From contig JADBYZ010000012.1 in NCBI GenBank assembly GCA_020402745.1, positions 1-64,000 of the forward strand: a stretch of DNA of 64,000 nucleotides. The letters run 5' to 3'. Shown one piece after another: positions 1 through 8,560 of the stretch (positions are counted from its first letter, which is position 1; every line of letters starts with the position of its first letter). This DNA comes from Phenylobacterium sp. (GTDB taxonomy: Bacteria > Pseudomonadota > Alphaproteobacteria > Caulobacterales > Caulobacteraceae). The notes below the pieces were generated by a model that worked only from the letters and a program-made list of their open reading frames with translations, did no database searches and was not told the DNA's origin. The position numbers and the translations under genes were made by a program.

Positions 1-140
1 CCATCGAGCGAATGTTCTGTCGTCTCAAAGACTTCCGCCGCATCGCAACCCGTTACGACAAACGAGCAGACAACTTCCTGTCCGCGGTTCTACTCGCCGC
101 AGCCGTCACTTGGTGGACTCCGATTGAGTCCAGAGCCTAG
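1..140 (+). pseudogene. IS5-family transposase, C-terminal end (partial)
   Basis: The frame starting at position 3 encodes 45 residues and a TAG stop. It contains the stretch RLKDFRRIATRYDKRA, which is typical of the C-terminus of IS5-family DDE transposases (IS427/IS1031-like). The rest of the element lies left of the window, so whether the whole copy is intact cannot be told. The stop codon falls within CTAG (137-140), directly at the point where the neighbouring minus-strand amidase frame loses its family resemblance. IS5-type elements often insert at YTAR-like targets, so CTAG is a plausible target site; that part is inference. Confidence 0.7.
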
Positions 141-416
141 TCCCGCCGAGCCGGGTAGACCCTCGACATCAAGGGTATCTTTGACTGTCATTGGCAGGCC
201 GGCGAGCACACCGACTTCATCGCCTCGCGCCCGCTTCTCGTCGATGAGCTGGGCCTCACGTAGGGCGCGCTCAATATCGCGCGAAACAACTGCGTTCACG
301 TCAGCCGTACGTTCGGCGCGTTCAACAGCCGCGAGTAAGAGTTCGCGCGCGCTGATATCGCCTGACCGCAGGGCCGCGAGTTGATCCGTTGCATCACGAT
401 CAAGAAATTCCGCCAC
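141..416 (-). pseudogene. Amidase-signature enzyme, N-terminal fragment cut by the IS
   Basis: Read on the minus strand from a GTG at 416, this gives about 92 residues of an amidase-signature (AS family) protein, which hydrolyses amide bonds with a Ser-Ser-Lys triad. The visible part is the N-terminal helix region (DQLAALRSGDISARELL) and the block LAGLPMTVKDTLDVEG, whose Lys in VKD is the catalytic lysine of the family. After GLPGSAGL the frame runs into insertion-sequence DNA and stops, so the Gly/Ser-rich core with both serines is missing. Family members are usually 450-500 residues. The remainder may lie left of the insertion sequence or be lost. The product cannot be active. Confidence 0.65.
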
Positions 417-647
417 CGTTCCCTCGCCGCCGCGCGTTTCATTACTTGGGCCGCAATCGCGCGAGTTATGAAGAGGGCAACCTCGCGCCAGCTAACGCCA
501 TCTAAAGCAACGGCGGCTGCCAATCGACCCCGCCATGAGGCCCCAGGTCAAGTCGGGCGTACGATACCGTCAACGGACGTTCGCCGAACTCGACAACCGA
601 GCGCATCTGGACGACTACCAGTATTTCGTGCCTCCCGGCCCTCAGCC
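417..647. other. Non-coding stretch with one imperfect palindrome
   Basis: No convincing gene was found here; the open frames are short and match no family known to me. At 438-446 and 464-472 there are nearly complementary arms, TTCATTACT and AGTTATGAA (8 of 9 pairs), 17 bases apart and just upstream of the amidase start. That position would suit an operator for the broken amidase gene, but no regulator gene is next to it. Confidence 0.35.
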
Positions 648-676
648 TTGACCTTCGCCGCCCGCTTGGCCTATAT
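648..676 (+). promoter_or_regulatory. Candidate sigma-70-type promoter of rpmB
   Basis: TTGACC at 648-653 and CTATAT at 671-676 are separated by exactly 17 bases, close to the housekeeping consensus used by alphaproteobacteria. The pair lies about 60 bases before the rpmB start and nothing else on the plus strand intervenes. Confidence 0.5.
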
Positions 677-736
677 CGCCGCTCCCCCGGGCGGCCGCGC
701 GGTTTCCGGGACTCTTTCTATCGGGATGAAGAACCC

Positions 737-1030
737 ATGTCGCGCCGCTGTGAACTCTCTGGTGTCGGTCCGATGGTCGGCCACAATGTGAGCCACTCGA
801 ACGTCAAGACCAAGCGCCGCTTCCTGCCGGCCCTGGCGCCCGTGACCCTTCAGTCCGACGCCCTCGGACAGACCTTCAAGCTGCGCATCACCAACGCGGT
901 TCTGCGCACCCTGGACTTTAAGGGCGGGCTCGACGCCTACCTGGTCAAGGCTCGCGATGAGGACCTCTCGCCCCGCGCCCTGAAGATCAAGCGGCAGGTC
1001 AAGGCCAAGCTCGCCGATCAGGCCGCCTGA
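737..1030 (+). CDS. rpmB: 50S ribosomal protein L28
   Basis: The 97-residue product begins MSRRCELSG and has the L28 hallmarks: a GHNVSHSN block near residue 14-21, the basic KTKRRFLP segment, and the central [17 protein letters not shown] region, followed by a lysine-rich C-terminus. L28 is a component of the large ribosomal subunit. The length matches alphaproteobacterial L28, which carries a longer C-terminal tail than the E. coli protein. The ATG at 737 gives the conserved N-terminus directly. The gene stands alone, with a candidate promoter about 60 bases upstream and a hairpin terminator 25 bases downstream, so it is probably a single-gene transcript. Confidence 0.97.
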   Translation: MSRRCELSGVGPMVGHNVSHSNVKTKRRFLPALAPVTLQSDALGQTFKLRITNAVLRTLDFKGGLDAYLVKARDEDLSPRALKIKRQVKAKLADQAA

Positions 1031-1054
1031 CGTCTGGCGCCCTTTCGGGAGCTG

Positions 1055-1087
1055 AAGAGGCCGCCCTCCGGGGCGGCTCTTTTTTCT
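1055..1087 (+). terminator. Rho-independent terminator after rpmB
   Basis: A GC stem (GCCGCCC at 1060-1066 with GGGCGGC at 1071-1077, loop TCCG) is followed by a T-rich run at 1080-1085. It lies 25 bases after the rpmB stop and faces the convergent lipoprotein gene. Confidence 0.85.
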
Positions 1088-1141
1088 CGGCTGTCCGGAA
1101 CTCAACCGGCCCTGGCCAGAGCCCCGATATCCTGAGATCGC

Positions 1142-2098
1142 TCAGGGCTTCCAGTCGAAGACGAGAAGCAGGGTCCTCTGCTCGGTCGAGAAGTTGTCGT
1201 CCGAGGCCAGCAGAAACCGAAGGCCGCCATCCTTCCCCGGCAGGACGTCGACGCCCTCGAAATTGTCCGTGGTCAGCGGCCGGGCCAGCTCAAGCCGGTC
1301 CACCTCGGCCCCGGCGGCGTTGCGCAGGATGAGGGCGATGCGGGCGCCGCGCAGGGGGTCCCAGGCGCGGATCATGTAGGCCAGGCCGCCGTCCGGCAGG
1401 GGCGTCACCGCCACCAGGCCGAACTCGAAGGGCTTGGGAAGGGTCCCCAGCGATCGGCAGGGCGCACGCAGGCTGCAGGTCCAGATCTCCCCGGACTCCT
1501 CACCGCCCGCCAGCCAGGCGTCCGCGCCCCGGGCGGGATCGGCGGACAGGGCCTCGAGCCCGCCATTGGGGGGGAAGGTCGCCTCAGGGCTGTTCACCTG
1601 GCGAGGGGGCTGGCCGTCGGCGGGGTAGAGGAGAATGCGGTGCCGCTGTTCGAAGCTGACCAGACGCGAGCCGTCCTTCAGGAGGGCCAGGCCCTCGGCG
1701 TCGGCCTCCAACTTGCCCCCCAGGGGGCCGCCCCCCGGCGCCTGCAGGGGCGTGAGGCGGGCGCGGTCAAGGCCGGTGAGACGGCTGTCGCCGTCGAACC
1801 TTAGCCGGGCCTCGAACAGGTCGCCCTCGTCCGTGACGCCCAGGATCCGGTTGTCCGGCAGCACCCGGATGTCCGAGAGCCCGTGCAGCCGGTTGCTGTC
1901 CGACGCCGTCAGGGCCAGGCCGCCGGCATAGCGGAACCGTCCGAAGTCTGTCCTCTCGGGCCGGGTGGGGTCGGCCGCCACTGGCTCAGCAGCCACAGTG
2001 ATCCACGGGCCCGCCTGGACGGGGCCCGTCGCCCGGACGGAACGGTCTGCGCAGCCTGTGGCCAGGAGGGCGAGGGCGGCGATCAGGACCCAGCGCAT
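1142..2098 (-). CDS. Esterase-like/phytase-like lipoprotein
   Basis: This 318-residue product starts [20 protein letters not shown], a lipoprotein signal with lipobox ATGC, so it is probably anchored in the outer membrane or periplasm. The body resembles the esterase-like activity of phytase family (PF13449), a beta-propeller: repeated Leu/Gly/Asp-rich blades such as GGLALTASDSNRLHGLSDIR, EADAEGLALL and NFEGVDVLP. Substrates of the family are poorly known; phosphodiester or phytate hydrolysis is only inferred from the name. The start was placed at 2098 because the ATG overlaps the cobT stop in TAATG and gives the lipoprotein signal; the reading frame is open further upstream inside cobT, but that part has no protein-like features. 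Translation is probably coupled to cobT. Confidence 0.8.
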   Translation of the reverse strand: MRWVLIAALALLATGCADRSVRATGPVQAGPWITVAAEPVAADPTRPERTDFGRFRYAGGLALTASDSNRLHGLSDIRVLPDNRILGVTDEGDLFEARLRFDGDSRLTGLDRARLTPLQAPGGGPLGGKLEADAEGLALLKDGSRLVSFEQRHRILLYPADGQPPRQVNSPEATFPPNGGLEALSADPARGADAWLAGGEESGEIWTCSLRAPCRSLGTLPKPFEFGLVAVTPLPDGGLAYMIRAWDPLRGARIALILRNAAGAEVDRLELARPLTTDNFEGVDVLPGKDGGLRFLLASDDNFSTEQRTLLLVFDWKP

Positions 2099-4047
2099 TA
2101 CAGGACGGCTTTCCGGACTTCCTTGAAGGTCGAGCGCCGGGCCGCTCCGTCCGGGCCCTGGGTGCGGGGAGGCGGCGCCAGGAGGCCCGCCGACCGCCGG
2201 TTCATCTTGCGGGGCTCCTCGTCGAACAGCTCGGCCAGCTGGTCGACGATGGCGCCCGCCAACTGCTCGACGTCGACAATGGTCACCGCCCGGCGATAGT
2301 AGCGCGTCACGTCGTGGCCGATGCCGATGGCGATCAGCTGGACGGGGCTCTTGCCCTCGATCTCGGCGATGACCTCGCGAAGGTGCTTTTCCAGGTAGTG
2401 GCCCGAGTTCACGGAGAGGGTGGAATCGTCCACCGGCGCCCCGTCGGAGATGACCATCAGGATGCGGCGCGCCTCGGGGCGGCCGATCAGCCTCTGGTGG
2501 GCCCACATCAGGGCCTCGCCGTCGATGTTCTCCTTCAGGAGCCCCTCGCGCATCATCAGGCCCAGGTTGCGGCGGGCCCGCCGCCAGGGCGCATCGGCGG
2601 CCTTGTAGATGATGTGGCGCAGGTCGTTCAGCCGGCCGGGCGCAGCGGGCTTGCCGGCCTTCAACCAGTCCTCGCGGGAGCTGCCGCCCTTCCAGGCCCG
2701 GGTGGTGAAGCCCAGGACCTCGGTCTTGACACCGCAGCGCTCGAGGGTTCGGGCTAGGATGTCCGCGCAGACCGCCGCCACCATGATCGGTCGTCCCCGC
2801 ATGGAGCCGGAGTTGTCGATGAGGATGCTGACCACCGTGTCGCGGAACTCGGTGTCCTCCTCCTCCTTGAAGGCCAGGGAGGCGGTAGGATCAACGATCA
2901 CGCGGGTCAGGCGCGCCACGTCCAGGATCCCTTCCTCGAGGTCGAAGGTCCAGGAGCGGTTCTGCTGGGCCATCAGCTTGCGCTGGAGCTTGTTGGCCAG
3001 GCGCGAGACCACGGTCGACAGGCTGGCCAACTGCTGGTCGAGATAGGCGCGCAGCCGTGTCAACTCCTCGGCCTCGCAGAGCTCCTCGGCGGCGACGACC
3101 TCGTCGTGGGCGGTGGTGAAGACCCGGTAGACGGGAACCTTGCCCTCACCCTTGATCTCGGGACGGGCCGGCTGGTCGCCCTCGCCCATTTCCGGGGGCT
3201 GGTCCATGTCCTCGGCGTTGGGGTCCTCCATCGCCTCGGTGAGCTGGCTGTCGGCGTCCTCGCTCTCGCTGTAAGTGCTCTCGCTGTCGTCCATTGAGGT
3301 CTGCTGGGGCGACTGGGACTCCCCTTCGCCCTCCTCGCCCTGCTCGCTGGCCTCGGCCTCGCCTTCGTCGCCGTCGTCTTCCTGTTGGTCAGCCGGCTCG
3401 GGCGCGTCCGTCAGGTCGTCGCCCATGGACAGGTCGCGCAGCAGACTCCGGGCCAGGCGGCCAAAGGCCTTCTGGTCGCCGATGACCTCGCCCAGCTTGT
3501 CCAGCGTCTCGGCGCCGCGGGCCTCGATCTCGGCGCGGTACAGGTCGACCAGGGGGCGGGCGTTGGCGGGCGGCTCCACCCCGGTCAGGCGCTCGCGCAC
3601 CAGGAGCGAGACGATGTCCGCCATGGGCGGGTTGGCCTGGGCTTCGATGGGGTTGAAGGGCCGCCGCGCCCAGGCGGCCTCGTGCATGGCCTTCAGGTTG
3701 GCCTTCACCCCGCCCAGGGCGTTGGCGCCGACGGCCTCGATCCGCGCCTGCTCAAGCGCGTCAAAGACCGGCTGGCCCTCGGCCGATCCCGGCCGGGTCC
3801 GGGCGTGGATCGCCGGGTCGTGCTGCGACATCCGAAGGGCCATCTGGTCGGCCATGCCGCGGATTCGCGCCGCGTCGTCCGGGGTCAGGTCACGGGGCGG
3901 ATGCGGCAGGACAGCCCGGTCGCCCTGGACCCCCGAAGCCTCTCCCGAATAGACGATCTCCAGGTCCGGATTCTGGGCGAGCGAACGCACCGCGTTGGCG
4001 AGGGCGCGCTTGAAGGGCTCGACGGGACTTTCCGGGTTTCTGGACAT
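2098..4047 (-). CDS. cobT: Aerobic cobaltochelatase subunit CobT
   Basis: CobT works with CobS and CobN to insert cobalt into hydrogenobyrinate diamide during aerobic cobalamin synthesis. The 649-residue protein has an alpha-helical N-terminal part, a strongly acidic Asp/Glu/Ser-rich linker at about residues 215-300, and a C-terminal von Willebrand A domain whose MIDAS motif DNSGS is near residue 410. This layout and length are normal for CobT. It lies downstream of cobS, separated by 83 bases, in the same direction, and shares one base with the following lipoprotein gene. No cobN or other cobalamin gene is present in the window, so the CobST pair may serve a chelatase encoded elsewhere. Confidence 0.95.
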   Translation of the reverse strand: MSRNPESPVEPFKRALANAVRSLAQNPDLEIVYSGEASGVQGDRAVLPHPPRDLTPDDAARIRGMADQMALRMSQHDPAIHARTRPGSAEGQPVFDALEQARIEAVGANALGGVKANLKAMHEAAWARRPFNPIEAQANPPMADIVSLLVRERLTGVEPPANARPLVDLYRAEIEARGAETLDKLGEVIGDQKAFGRLARSLLRDLSMGDDLTDAPEPADQQEDDGDEGEAEASEQGEEGEGESQSPQQTSMDDSESTYSESEDADSQLTEAMEDPNAEDMDQPPEMGEGDQPARPEIKGEGKVPVYRVFTTAHDEVVAAEELCEAEELTRLRAYLDQQLASLSTVVSRLANKLQRKLMAQQNRSWTFDLEEGILDVARLTRVIVDPTASLAFKEEEDTEFRDTVVSILIDNSGSMRGRPIMVAAVCADILARTLERCGVKTEVLGFTTRAWKGGSSREDWLKAGKPAAPGRLNDLRHIIYKAADAPWRRARRNLGLMMREGLLKENIDGEALMWAHQRLIGRPEARRILMVISDGAPVDDSTLSVNSGHYLEKHLREVIAEIEGKSPVQLIAIGIGHDVTRYYRRAVTIVDVEQLAGAIVDQLAELFDEEPRKMNRRSAGLLAPPPRTQGPDGAARRSTFKEVRKAVL

Positions 4048-4130
4048 GGCCGGGGCTCAGGGTCTCCTCAACTCAGAAACGGCGACCCGGTTCCCGGGCG
4101 TCGGTCTCCCGGTCAGGGCGCCCGCCGGGC

Positions 4131-5135
4131 TCAGCCGAGACGGGGGCGGGCGGTGCTTTCGGGCAGTTCCTGGCCAAAGGCGCGCTGGTAGAACTCGGCC
4201 ACGGTGCCGCGCTCGAGCTCATCGCACTTGTTCAGGAAGGTCATGCGGAAGGCCAGGCCCAGGTCGCCGTCAAAAATCTCAGCGTTCTGCGCCCAGGTGA
4301 TGACGGTCCGCGGGCTCATCACGGTCGAGATGTCGCCGTTGATGAAGGCGTTGCGGGTCATGTCCGCCACCCGGACCATGGCCGCCACCGTGCGACGGCC
4401 CTCGGCCGTCGTGTAGGCGGGGCACTTGGCCACCACGATGTCGGCCTCCACGTCATGGGCCAGATAGTTCAGGGTGGTCACGATCGACCAACGGTCCATC
4501 TGGCCCTGATTGATCTGCTGGGTGCCGTGATAGAGCCCCGTCGTGTCGCCCAGGCCGATGGTGTTGGTGGTGGCGAACAGCCGGAAGAAGCGGTTCGGCC
4601 GGATGACCCGGTTCTGGTCGAGCAGGGTGAGCTTGCCCTGGGCTTCCAGGACGCGCTGGATCACGAACATCACGTCGGGCCGGCCGGCGTCGTATTCGTC
4701 GAACACCAGGGCGATCGGCCGCTGGATCGTCCAGGGCAGGATGCCTTCGCGGAACTCGGTGATCTGCTTGCCGTCCTTCAGGACAATGGCGTCCTTGCCG
4801 ACCAGGTCGATCCGCGAGACGTGGCTGTCCAGGTTGACCCGGATGAGGGGCCAGTTCAGGCGCGCCGCCACCTGCTCGATGTGGGTGGACTTACCCGTCC
4901 CGTGGTAGCCTTGCACCATGACCCGGCGGTCATGCGCAAACCCGGCGCATATCGCCTTGGTGGTCTCCGGATCGAACCGGTAGGCCTGGTCAATGTCCGG
5001 CACGTGCGGGTCGCGCTCGCTGAAGGCGGGGACCATCATGTCGGAGTCGACGCCGAACGTCTCTCTGACGGAGACGTCGCGATCGGGAACGAGGGACAGG
5101 AGCTTTTCGTCCTGGGTATCGGCGAGAGAAGTCAT
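4131..5135 (-). CDS. cobS: Aerobic cobaltochelatase subunit CobS
   Basis: CobS is the AAA+ ATPase of the aerobic cobaltochelatase and forms a hexameric ring with CobT. The 334-residue protein carries the Walker A sequence GYHGTGKS near residue 77 and Walker B ALVFDEYD near residue 144, followed by the sensor region LFATTNTIG. The conserved N-terminal block [17 protein letters not shown] is also characteristic of CobS. It is the first gene of the cobS-cobT-lipoprotein run. The 92-base gap to the divergent dioxygenase gene must hold promoters for both directions. Confidence 0.96.
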   Translation of the reverse strand: MTSLADTQDEKLLSLVPDRDVSVRETFGVDSDMMVPAFSERDPHVPDIDQAYRFDPETTKAICAGFAHDRRVMVQGYHGTGKSTHIEQVAARLNWPLIRVNLDSHVSRIDLVGKDAIVLKDGKQITEFREGILPWTIQRPIALVFDEYDAGRPDVMFVIQRVLEAQGKLTLLDQNRVIRPNRFFRLFATTNTIGLGDTTGLYHGTQQINQGQMDRWSIVTTLNYLAHDVEADIVVAKCPAYTTAEGRRTVAAMVRVADMTRNAFINGDISTVMSPRTVITWAQNAEIFDGDLGLAFRMTFLNKCDELERGTVAEFYQRAFGQELPESTARPRLG

Positions 5136-5227
5136 GACCCGGTTCGATTACAGGCTTACGCGCTCGATGCAAACCGGCTTTGATGGGGGTGTGACCCCGC
5201 AGGGAAATTGAGGGTCGGGAGGCGACG

Positions 5228-6088
5228 ATGAGCGGACAGGCGGAAAGCATCAGGGTTGCACCTGAGCCCACGGGCTTTGGCGCGCGGATCTCGGGACCGG
5301 ACCTTTCCCAGCCTTTGCCAGACGGCGTCCTGGCTGAGATCCACCAGGCCTGGGCCCGGCACTCGGTGGTCTGCTTTCCGGACCAGCCCCTGGGTCTCGA
5401 CGCCCTGGAGGCCTTCACCCAGCAGATCGGCCCCTTCGGCAAGGACCCCTACATCGAGCCCATGCCCGGGCGGCCCAATGTTCTGGAACTGCGCCGCGAG
5501 CCGGACGAGAGGGCGACCAATTTCGGGGCGGGCTGGCATTCGGACTGGAGCTTCCTGGAGACGCCCCCGGCCGCCACCCTCCTGCGCGCCCAGACCATCC
5601 CGCCGGTGGGCGGAGACACCCTGTTCGTTGACGCGAGCCGGGCGTGGGACGCCCTGTCAGACGCCATGAAGGCCGTCTTGGCGCCCCTTCGGGCGGTTCA
5701 TTCGGCCCGGCAGAGCTATGGCACTAAAGGGGTCTTCGCCCGCGACACCGAAGCCCGGACCATGAAGATCATCGTCTCGGAAGAGGCCGACGGCAGCCTG
5801 ACCCATCCGCTGGTGCGGACCCATCCCGTGACGGGCCGCAAGGCGCTTTACATCAGCCCGGTCTACACGGTCGGGATCGAGGGCTTCACTCCGGAGGAAT
5901 CCAAGGCCCTCCTGGGCTTCCTGTTCGCCCACCTGACACAGGAAGAGTTCATCTACCGGCACCGCTGGACCGTGGGCGACCTTTTGATGTGGGATAACCG
6001 CTGCACCATGCACTTCGCCGAGGGCGGCTATGACGGCCACCTGAGGGTCATGCATCGCACCACGGTGCAGGGCGAGGTTCCGGTCTAG
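5228..6088 (+). CDS. TauD/TfdA-family Fe(II)/2-oxoglutarate dioxygenase
   Basis: The 286-residue protein belongs to the taurine dioxygenase family, cytoplasmic enzymes that couple 2-oxoglutarate decarboxylation to substrate hydroxylation. The iron ligands are visible: the HxD pair in GWHSDWSF at about residues 104 and 106, and the distal His in WDNRCTMHFA near 261. The 2-oxoglutarate-binding Arg lies in MHRTTV near 277. Known members act on taurine, alkylsulfates, 2,4-D or carnitine precursors. Nothing in the neighbourhood (no sulfonate transporter) names the substrate. The ATG at 5228 follows a GGGAGGCGA Shine-Dalgarno-like stretch. Confidence 0.88.
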   Translation: MSGQAESIRVAPEPTGFGARISGPDLSQPLPDGVLAEIHQAWARHSVVCFPDQPLGLDALEAFTQQIGPFGKDPYIEPMPGRPNVLELRREPDERATNFGAGWHSDWSFLETPPAATLLRAQTIPPVGGDTLFVDASRAWDALSDAMKAVLAPLRAVHSARQSYGTKGVFARDTEARTMKIIVSEEADGSLTHPLVRTHPVTGRKALYISPVYTVGIEGFTPEESKALLGFLFAHLTQEEFIYRHRWTVGDLLMWDNRCTMHFAEGGYDGHLRVMHRTTVQGEVPV

Positions 6089-6106
6089 CGGACCTCTTCC
6101 GGTTCT

Positions 6107-6754
6107 TCAGACCATCTTGGCTTTCCGCAGGACCTGGTAGGCCCTGATCGTGCGTTGCAGCTTGGCCTCGGCGGACCTGTCCCCCCCGTTGGCGTCTGGG
6201 TGGCAGAGCTTGACGAGCTCGGTGTAGCGCGCTCGGATCCGGCCGGCATCAGCATCCTCGTCCAGGTCCAGGTCCGCCAGGGCGGTGCGCTCCAGCTTGC
6301 CCAGGTTCCGGCGAGCGGGCGTCTCGCTGGCCCGGCTGGCGCTGGTGCGTCCGAAGAGGTCGAACGGATCCCTGAATCCGTCCCCGGTCGCAAAACCGCG
6401 CGCCGCGGCGGCGGACTCCCGGGAGTTCTTGCCGGCCTTGAAGTCCCAGGTCGGCCGGTCCCCCAGGGCGCTCTGCTCCATACGGGCCCGGACCTCCGAC
6501 TCGCTCATGCCCGCGAAGAAGTTCCAGTTGCGGTTGTAGTCGGCCGCGTGTGGCTGGCAGAACCAGTAGTGCTCATTCAGCATGTCCCGGGATTTCGGGG
6601 CCTTGGCGGAGGCGGCCACCCGGCAGCCGGGATGGTCGCAGGCGCGCTGCCCTGGCTTCAGGGCGTGCACGTCCGCCTGCGCGGCTTCCTCCGCGGTCGG
6701 CGGTCGGACCCGGATATCCACGAAGCGGGGTCTGTACTGAAACGCACCAGCCAT
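6107..6754 (-). CDS. Zinc-binding protein with C-terminal J domain
   Basis: The 215-residue protein has a DnaJ-like domain at its extreme C-terminus (about residues 158-213) with the HPD motif in KLCHPDANGGD, the signature that stimulates Hsp70 ATPase. The N-terminal half holds CDHPGC near residue 39 and FCQPH near 68, a Cys/His arrangement that could bind zinc. Classical DnaJ has the J domain at the N-terminus, so this is a divergent co-chaperone type. It is divergent from bolA with only about 50 bases between them. Its partner and clients cannot be told from sequence. Confidence 0.85.
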   Translation of the reverse strand: MAGAFQYRPRFVDIRVRPPTAEEAAQADVHALKPGQRACDHPGCRVAASAKAPKSRDMLNEHYWFCQPHAADYNRNWNFFAGMSESEVRARMEQSALGDRPTWDFKAGKNSRESAAAARGFATGDGFRDPFDLFGRTSASRASETPARRNLGKLERTALADLDLDEDADAGRIRARYTELVKLCHPDANGGDRSAEAKLQRTIRAYQVLRKAKMV

Positions 6755-6804
6755 GGGACAAGTATGAGAAGGTTGGTGTCGCTTTCAAGAATCTAAGGAT
6801 GAAC

Positions 6805-7080
6805 ATGGGACGGATCGCCGGAACGTTGCGGAAAAAGCTCAGCGACGCCTTCTCGCCAGACCAGCTCGAGATCGAGGACGACTCCGCCCGCCATGCCGGC
6901 CATGCCGGCGCGACGCCGGGCGGCGAGAGCCATTTCAACATCCGGATTCGCGCCGCAGCCTTCGCGGGCCAGTCCCGGGTGGCGCGGCAGCGCATGGTCT
7001 ACCGGGTTCTGGCGGAGGAGTTGGCGGGGCCTGTCCATGCCCTGTCCCTCACGGCCCTTGCGCCGGACGAGGTCAGGTAA
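6805..7080 (+). CDS. BolA-family protein
   Basis: The 91-residue product has the BolA/IbaG fold signature: N-terminal helix GRIAGTLRKKLSDAF, an acidic turn, the segment ESHFNIRIRAAAFAGQSRVARQRMVYRVL with the conserved FxGxSRVxRQRxVY pattern (split here for description), and a C-terminal helix ending ALAPDEV. BolA proteins act with monothiol glutaredoxins in Fe-S cluster trafficking or as stress regulators. The second ATG (6805) was preferred over the first (6799) because the AAGGA at 6795-6799 is then correctly spaced. No glutaredoxin gene is adjacent. Confidence 0.93.
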   Translation: MGRIAGTLRKKLSDAFSPDQLEIEDDSARHAGHAGATPGGESHFNIRIRAAAFAGQSRVARQRMVYRVLAEELAGPVHALSLTALAPDEVR

Positions 7081-7112
7081 CAGTCTGTCTGCAGTGAACG
7101 AGGGAATTCAAA

Positions 7113-7619
7113 GTGCTGACCACCATCCGGGTGAACGGGGTCGACCACGACGTCGACGTCGATCCGCGCACGAGCCTGCTGGACCTGTTGCGGGAGGGGC
7201 TCGACCTGAAGGGGACCAAGAAGGGGTGTGACCATGGGCAGTGCGGCGCCTGCACCGTCCTGGTGAATGGGGTCCGGATCAACGCCTGCCTGTCCCTGGC
7301 CGTCATGCATGACGGCGACGCGGTCGTCACCGTCGAGGGCCTGGCCTCAGGCGAGCTCCTGCACCCGGTGCAACAGGCCTTCCTCACCGAGGACGCCTTC
7401 CAGTGCGGCTATTGCACGCCCGGCCAGATCTGCTCGGCTGTGGGTCTTCTGGCGGAGGTCGCCGCAGGCCAGCCCAGCGAGGCCACCGCCGACCTCGACG
7501 GTCCCGTCACCCTGACGGACGCCGAGATCCGGGAGCGGATGAGCGGCAATATCTGTCGCTGTTCGGCCTATCCCCAGATCCTCGCCGCCGTGCGCCGCGC
7601 CGCCGGAGCCGCCGCATGA
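7113..7619 (+). CDS. Molybdenum hydroxylase 2Fe-2S subunit (PaoA-like)
   Basis: This 168-residue electron-transfer subunit carries two [2Fe-2S] sites. The plant-ferredoxin type site is in GCDHGQCGACTVLVNG near residues 39-54, and the alpha-helical site has CGYCTPGQ near 98 plus NICRCSAYPQI near 150. It passes electrons from the molybdopterin subunit to FAD. The start is GTG at 7113, preceded by GAGGGA. The next gene starts within its stop codon (ATGA), so the three subunits form one translationally coupled operon. E. coli PaoA has a long Tat signal; none is seen here, so the enzyme is probably cytoplasmic. Confidence 0.93.
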   Translation: MLTTIRVNGVDHDVDVDPRTSLLDLLREGLDLKGTKKGCDHGQCGACTVLVNGVRINACLSLAVMHDGDAVVTVEGLASGELLHPVQQAFLTEDAFQCGYCTPGQICSAVGLLAEVAAGQPSEATADLDGPVTLTDAEIRERMSGNICRCSAYPQILAAVRRAAGAAA

Positions 7620-8560
7620 AGCCCTTTGCCTTCGAGCGCGCCCGGGACGTCGACCACGCCCTGAGCCTCGCCGCCGTCAGCCCCGGCGCGCGTTTTCTGG
7701 CCGGGGGGACCAACCTCCTGGACCTTATGAAGCTGGAGATCGAGCAGCCGCCGCGGTTGATCGACGTGGGCCGCCTGCCCCTCGCCGATATCGCCGAGAC
7801 CGCCGGAGGCGGCCTGCGCATCGGGGCCCTGGCGACCAACACCGCCGTCGCTTCGGATCCCAAGGTCAGGAGCCGCTATCCCGCCCTGGCCCGCGCCATC
7901 CTCGCCGGGGGGTCCGTCCAGCTGCGCAACAAGGCCACGGTGGGCGGGAACCTCATGCAGCGCACCCGCTGCCCCTATTTCATGGACGCCGCCAAGCCCT
8001 GCAACAAGCGCCTCCCGGGGTCGGGCTGCAGCGCCATGGATGGGCTGTCCAGCACCCTCGCCCTCTTCGGGGCCAGCGAGATGTGTATCGCCGTCAGTCC
8101 CTCGGACATGAGCGTGGCCCTGGCCGCCTTCGACGCCGTCGCTGAGACGGTCCGGGCCGACGGCTCGGTCCAGCGCCGGTCGGTCGAGACCCTGCACCGG
8201 CTGCCGGGAGAGGCGCCGCAGGTGGATACGGACCTGGCGCCCGATGAACTCATCCTGGCGGTCGAGCTGCCGCCCCCGCCCGAGGGTGGGCAGGCCTGGA
8301 GGAAGGTCCGGGCCCGCGCGTCCTACACAGGCGCCCTCGCCAGCGTCGCCGTCGCTGGCGACCGGGTGGCGCTGGGGGCGGTGGCCGCGCGCCCCTGGCG
8401 GGCCCGCGCCGCCGAGGCGGCCCTGGCCGACGGGGCCTCGCCCGCCGAGGCGGCCGCCGCCGAGCTGGCCTCCGCTGAGGGTGAGGACGGCCGCAAGGCC
8501 CTGGTGCGGCGTCTCGCCGCCGACGTGATCCGGCAGGCCCGGGAAGGGGTGGGTTCATGA
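7616..8560 (+). CDS. Molybdenum hydroxylase FAD subunit (PaoB-like)
   Basis: The 314-residue protein has the FAD-binding PCMH-type motifs FLAGGTNLLDLMK (near residue 25) and TVGGNLMQRT (near 105), followed by a CO dehydrogenase flavoprotein C-terminal domain. Right after TVGGNLMQ comes a cysteine-containing insertion, RCPYFMDAAKPCNKR then GSGCSA. In E. coli PaoB the equivalent insertion binds an extra [4Fe-4S] cluster, which points to the PaoABC aldehyde oxidoreductase subgroup and away from plain xanthine dehydrogenases. It overlaps both neighbours by 4 bases. Confidence 0.92.
   Translation: MKPFAFERARDVDHALSLAAVSPGARFLAGGTNLLDLMKLEIEQPPRLIDVGRLPLADIAETAGGGLRIGALATNTAVASDPKVRSRYPALARAILAGGSVQLRNKATVGGNLMQRTRCPYFMDAAKPCNKRLPGSGCSAMDGLSSTLALFGASEMCIAVSPSDMSVALAAFDAVAETVRADGSVQRRSVETLHRLPGEAPQVDTDLAPDELILAVELPPPPEGGQAWRKVRARASYTGALASVAVAGDRVALGAVAARPWRARAAEAALADGASPAEAAAAELASAEGEDGRKALVRRLAADVIRQAREGVGS

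Noticed and set aside
1142-2506. A 454-residue minus-strand frame covering the lipoprotein gene and the end of cobT
   Set aside because: The part upstream of 2098 is a shadow of cobT; the lipoprotein signal and the TAATG overlap place the true start at 2098.
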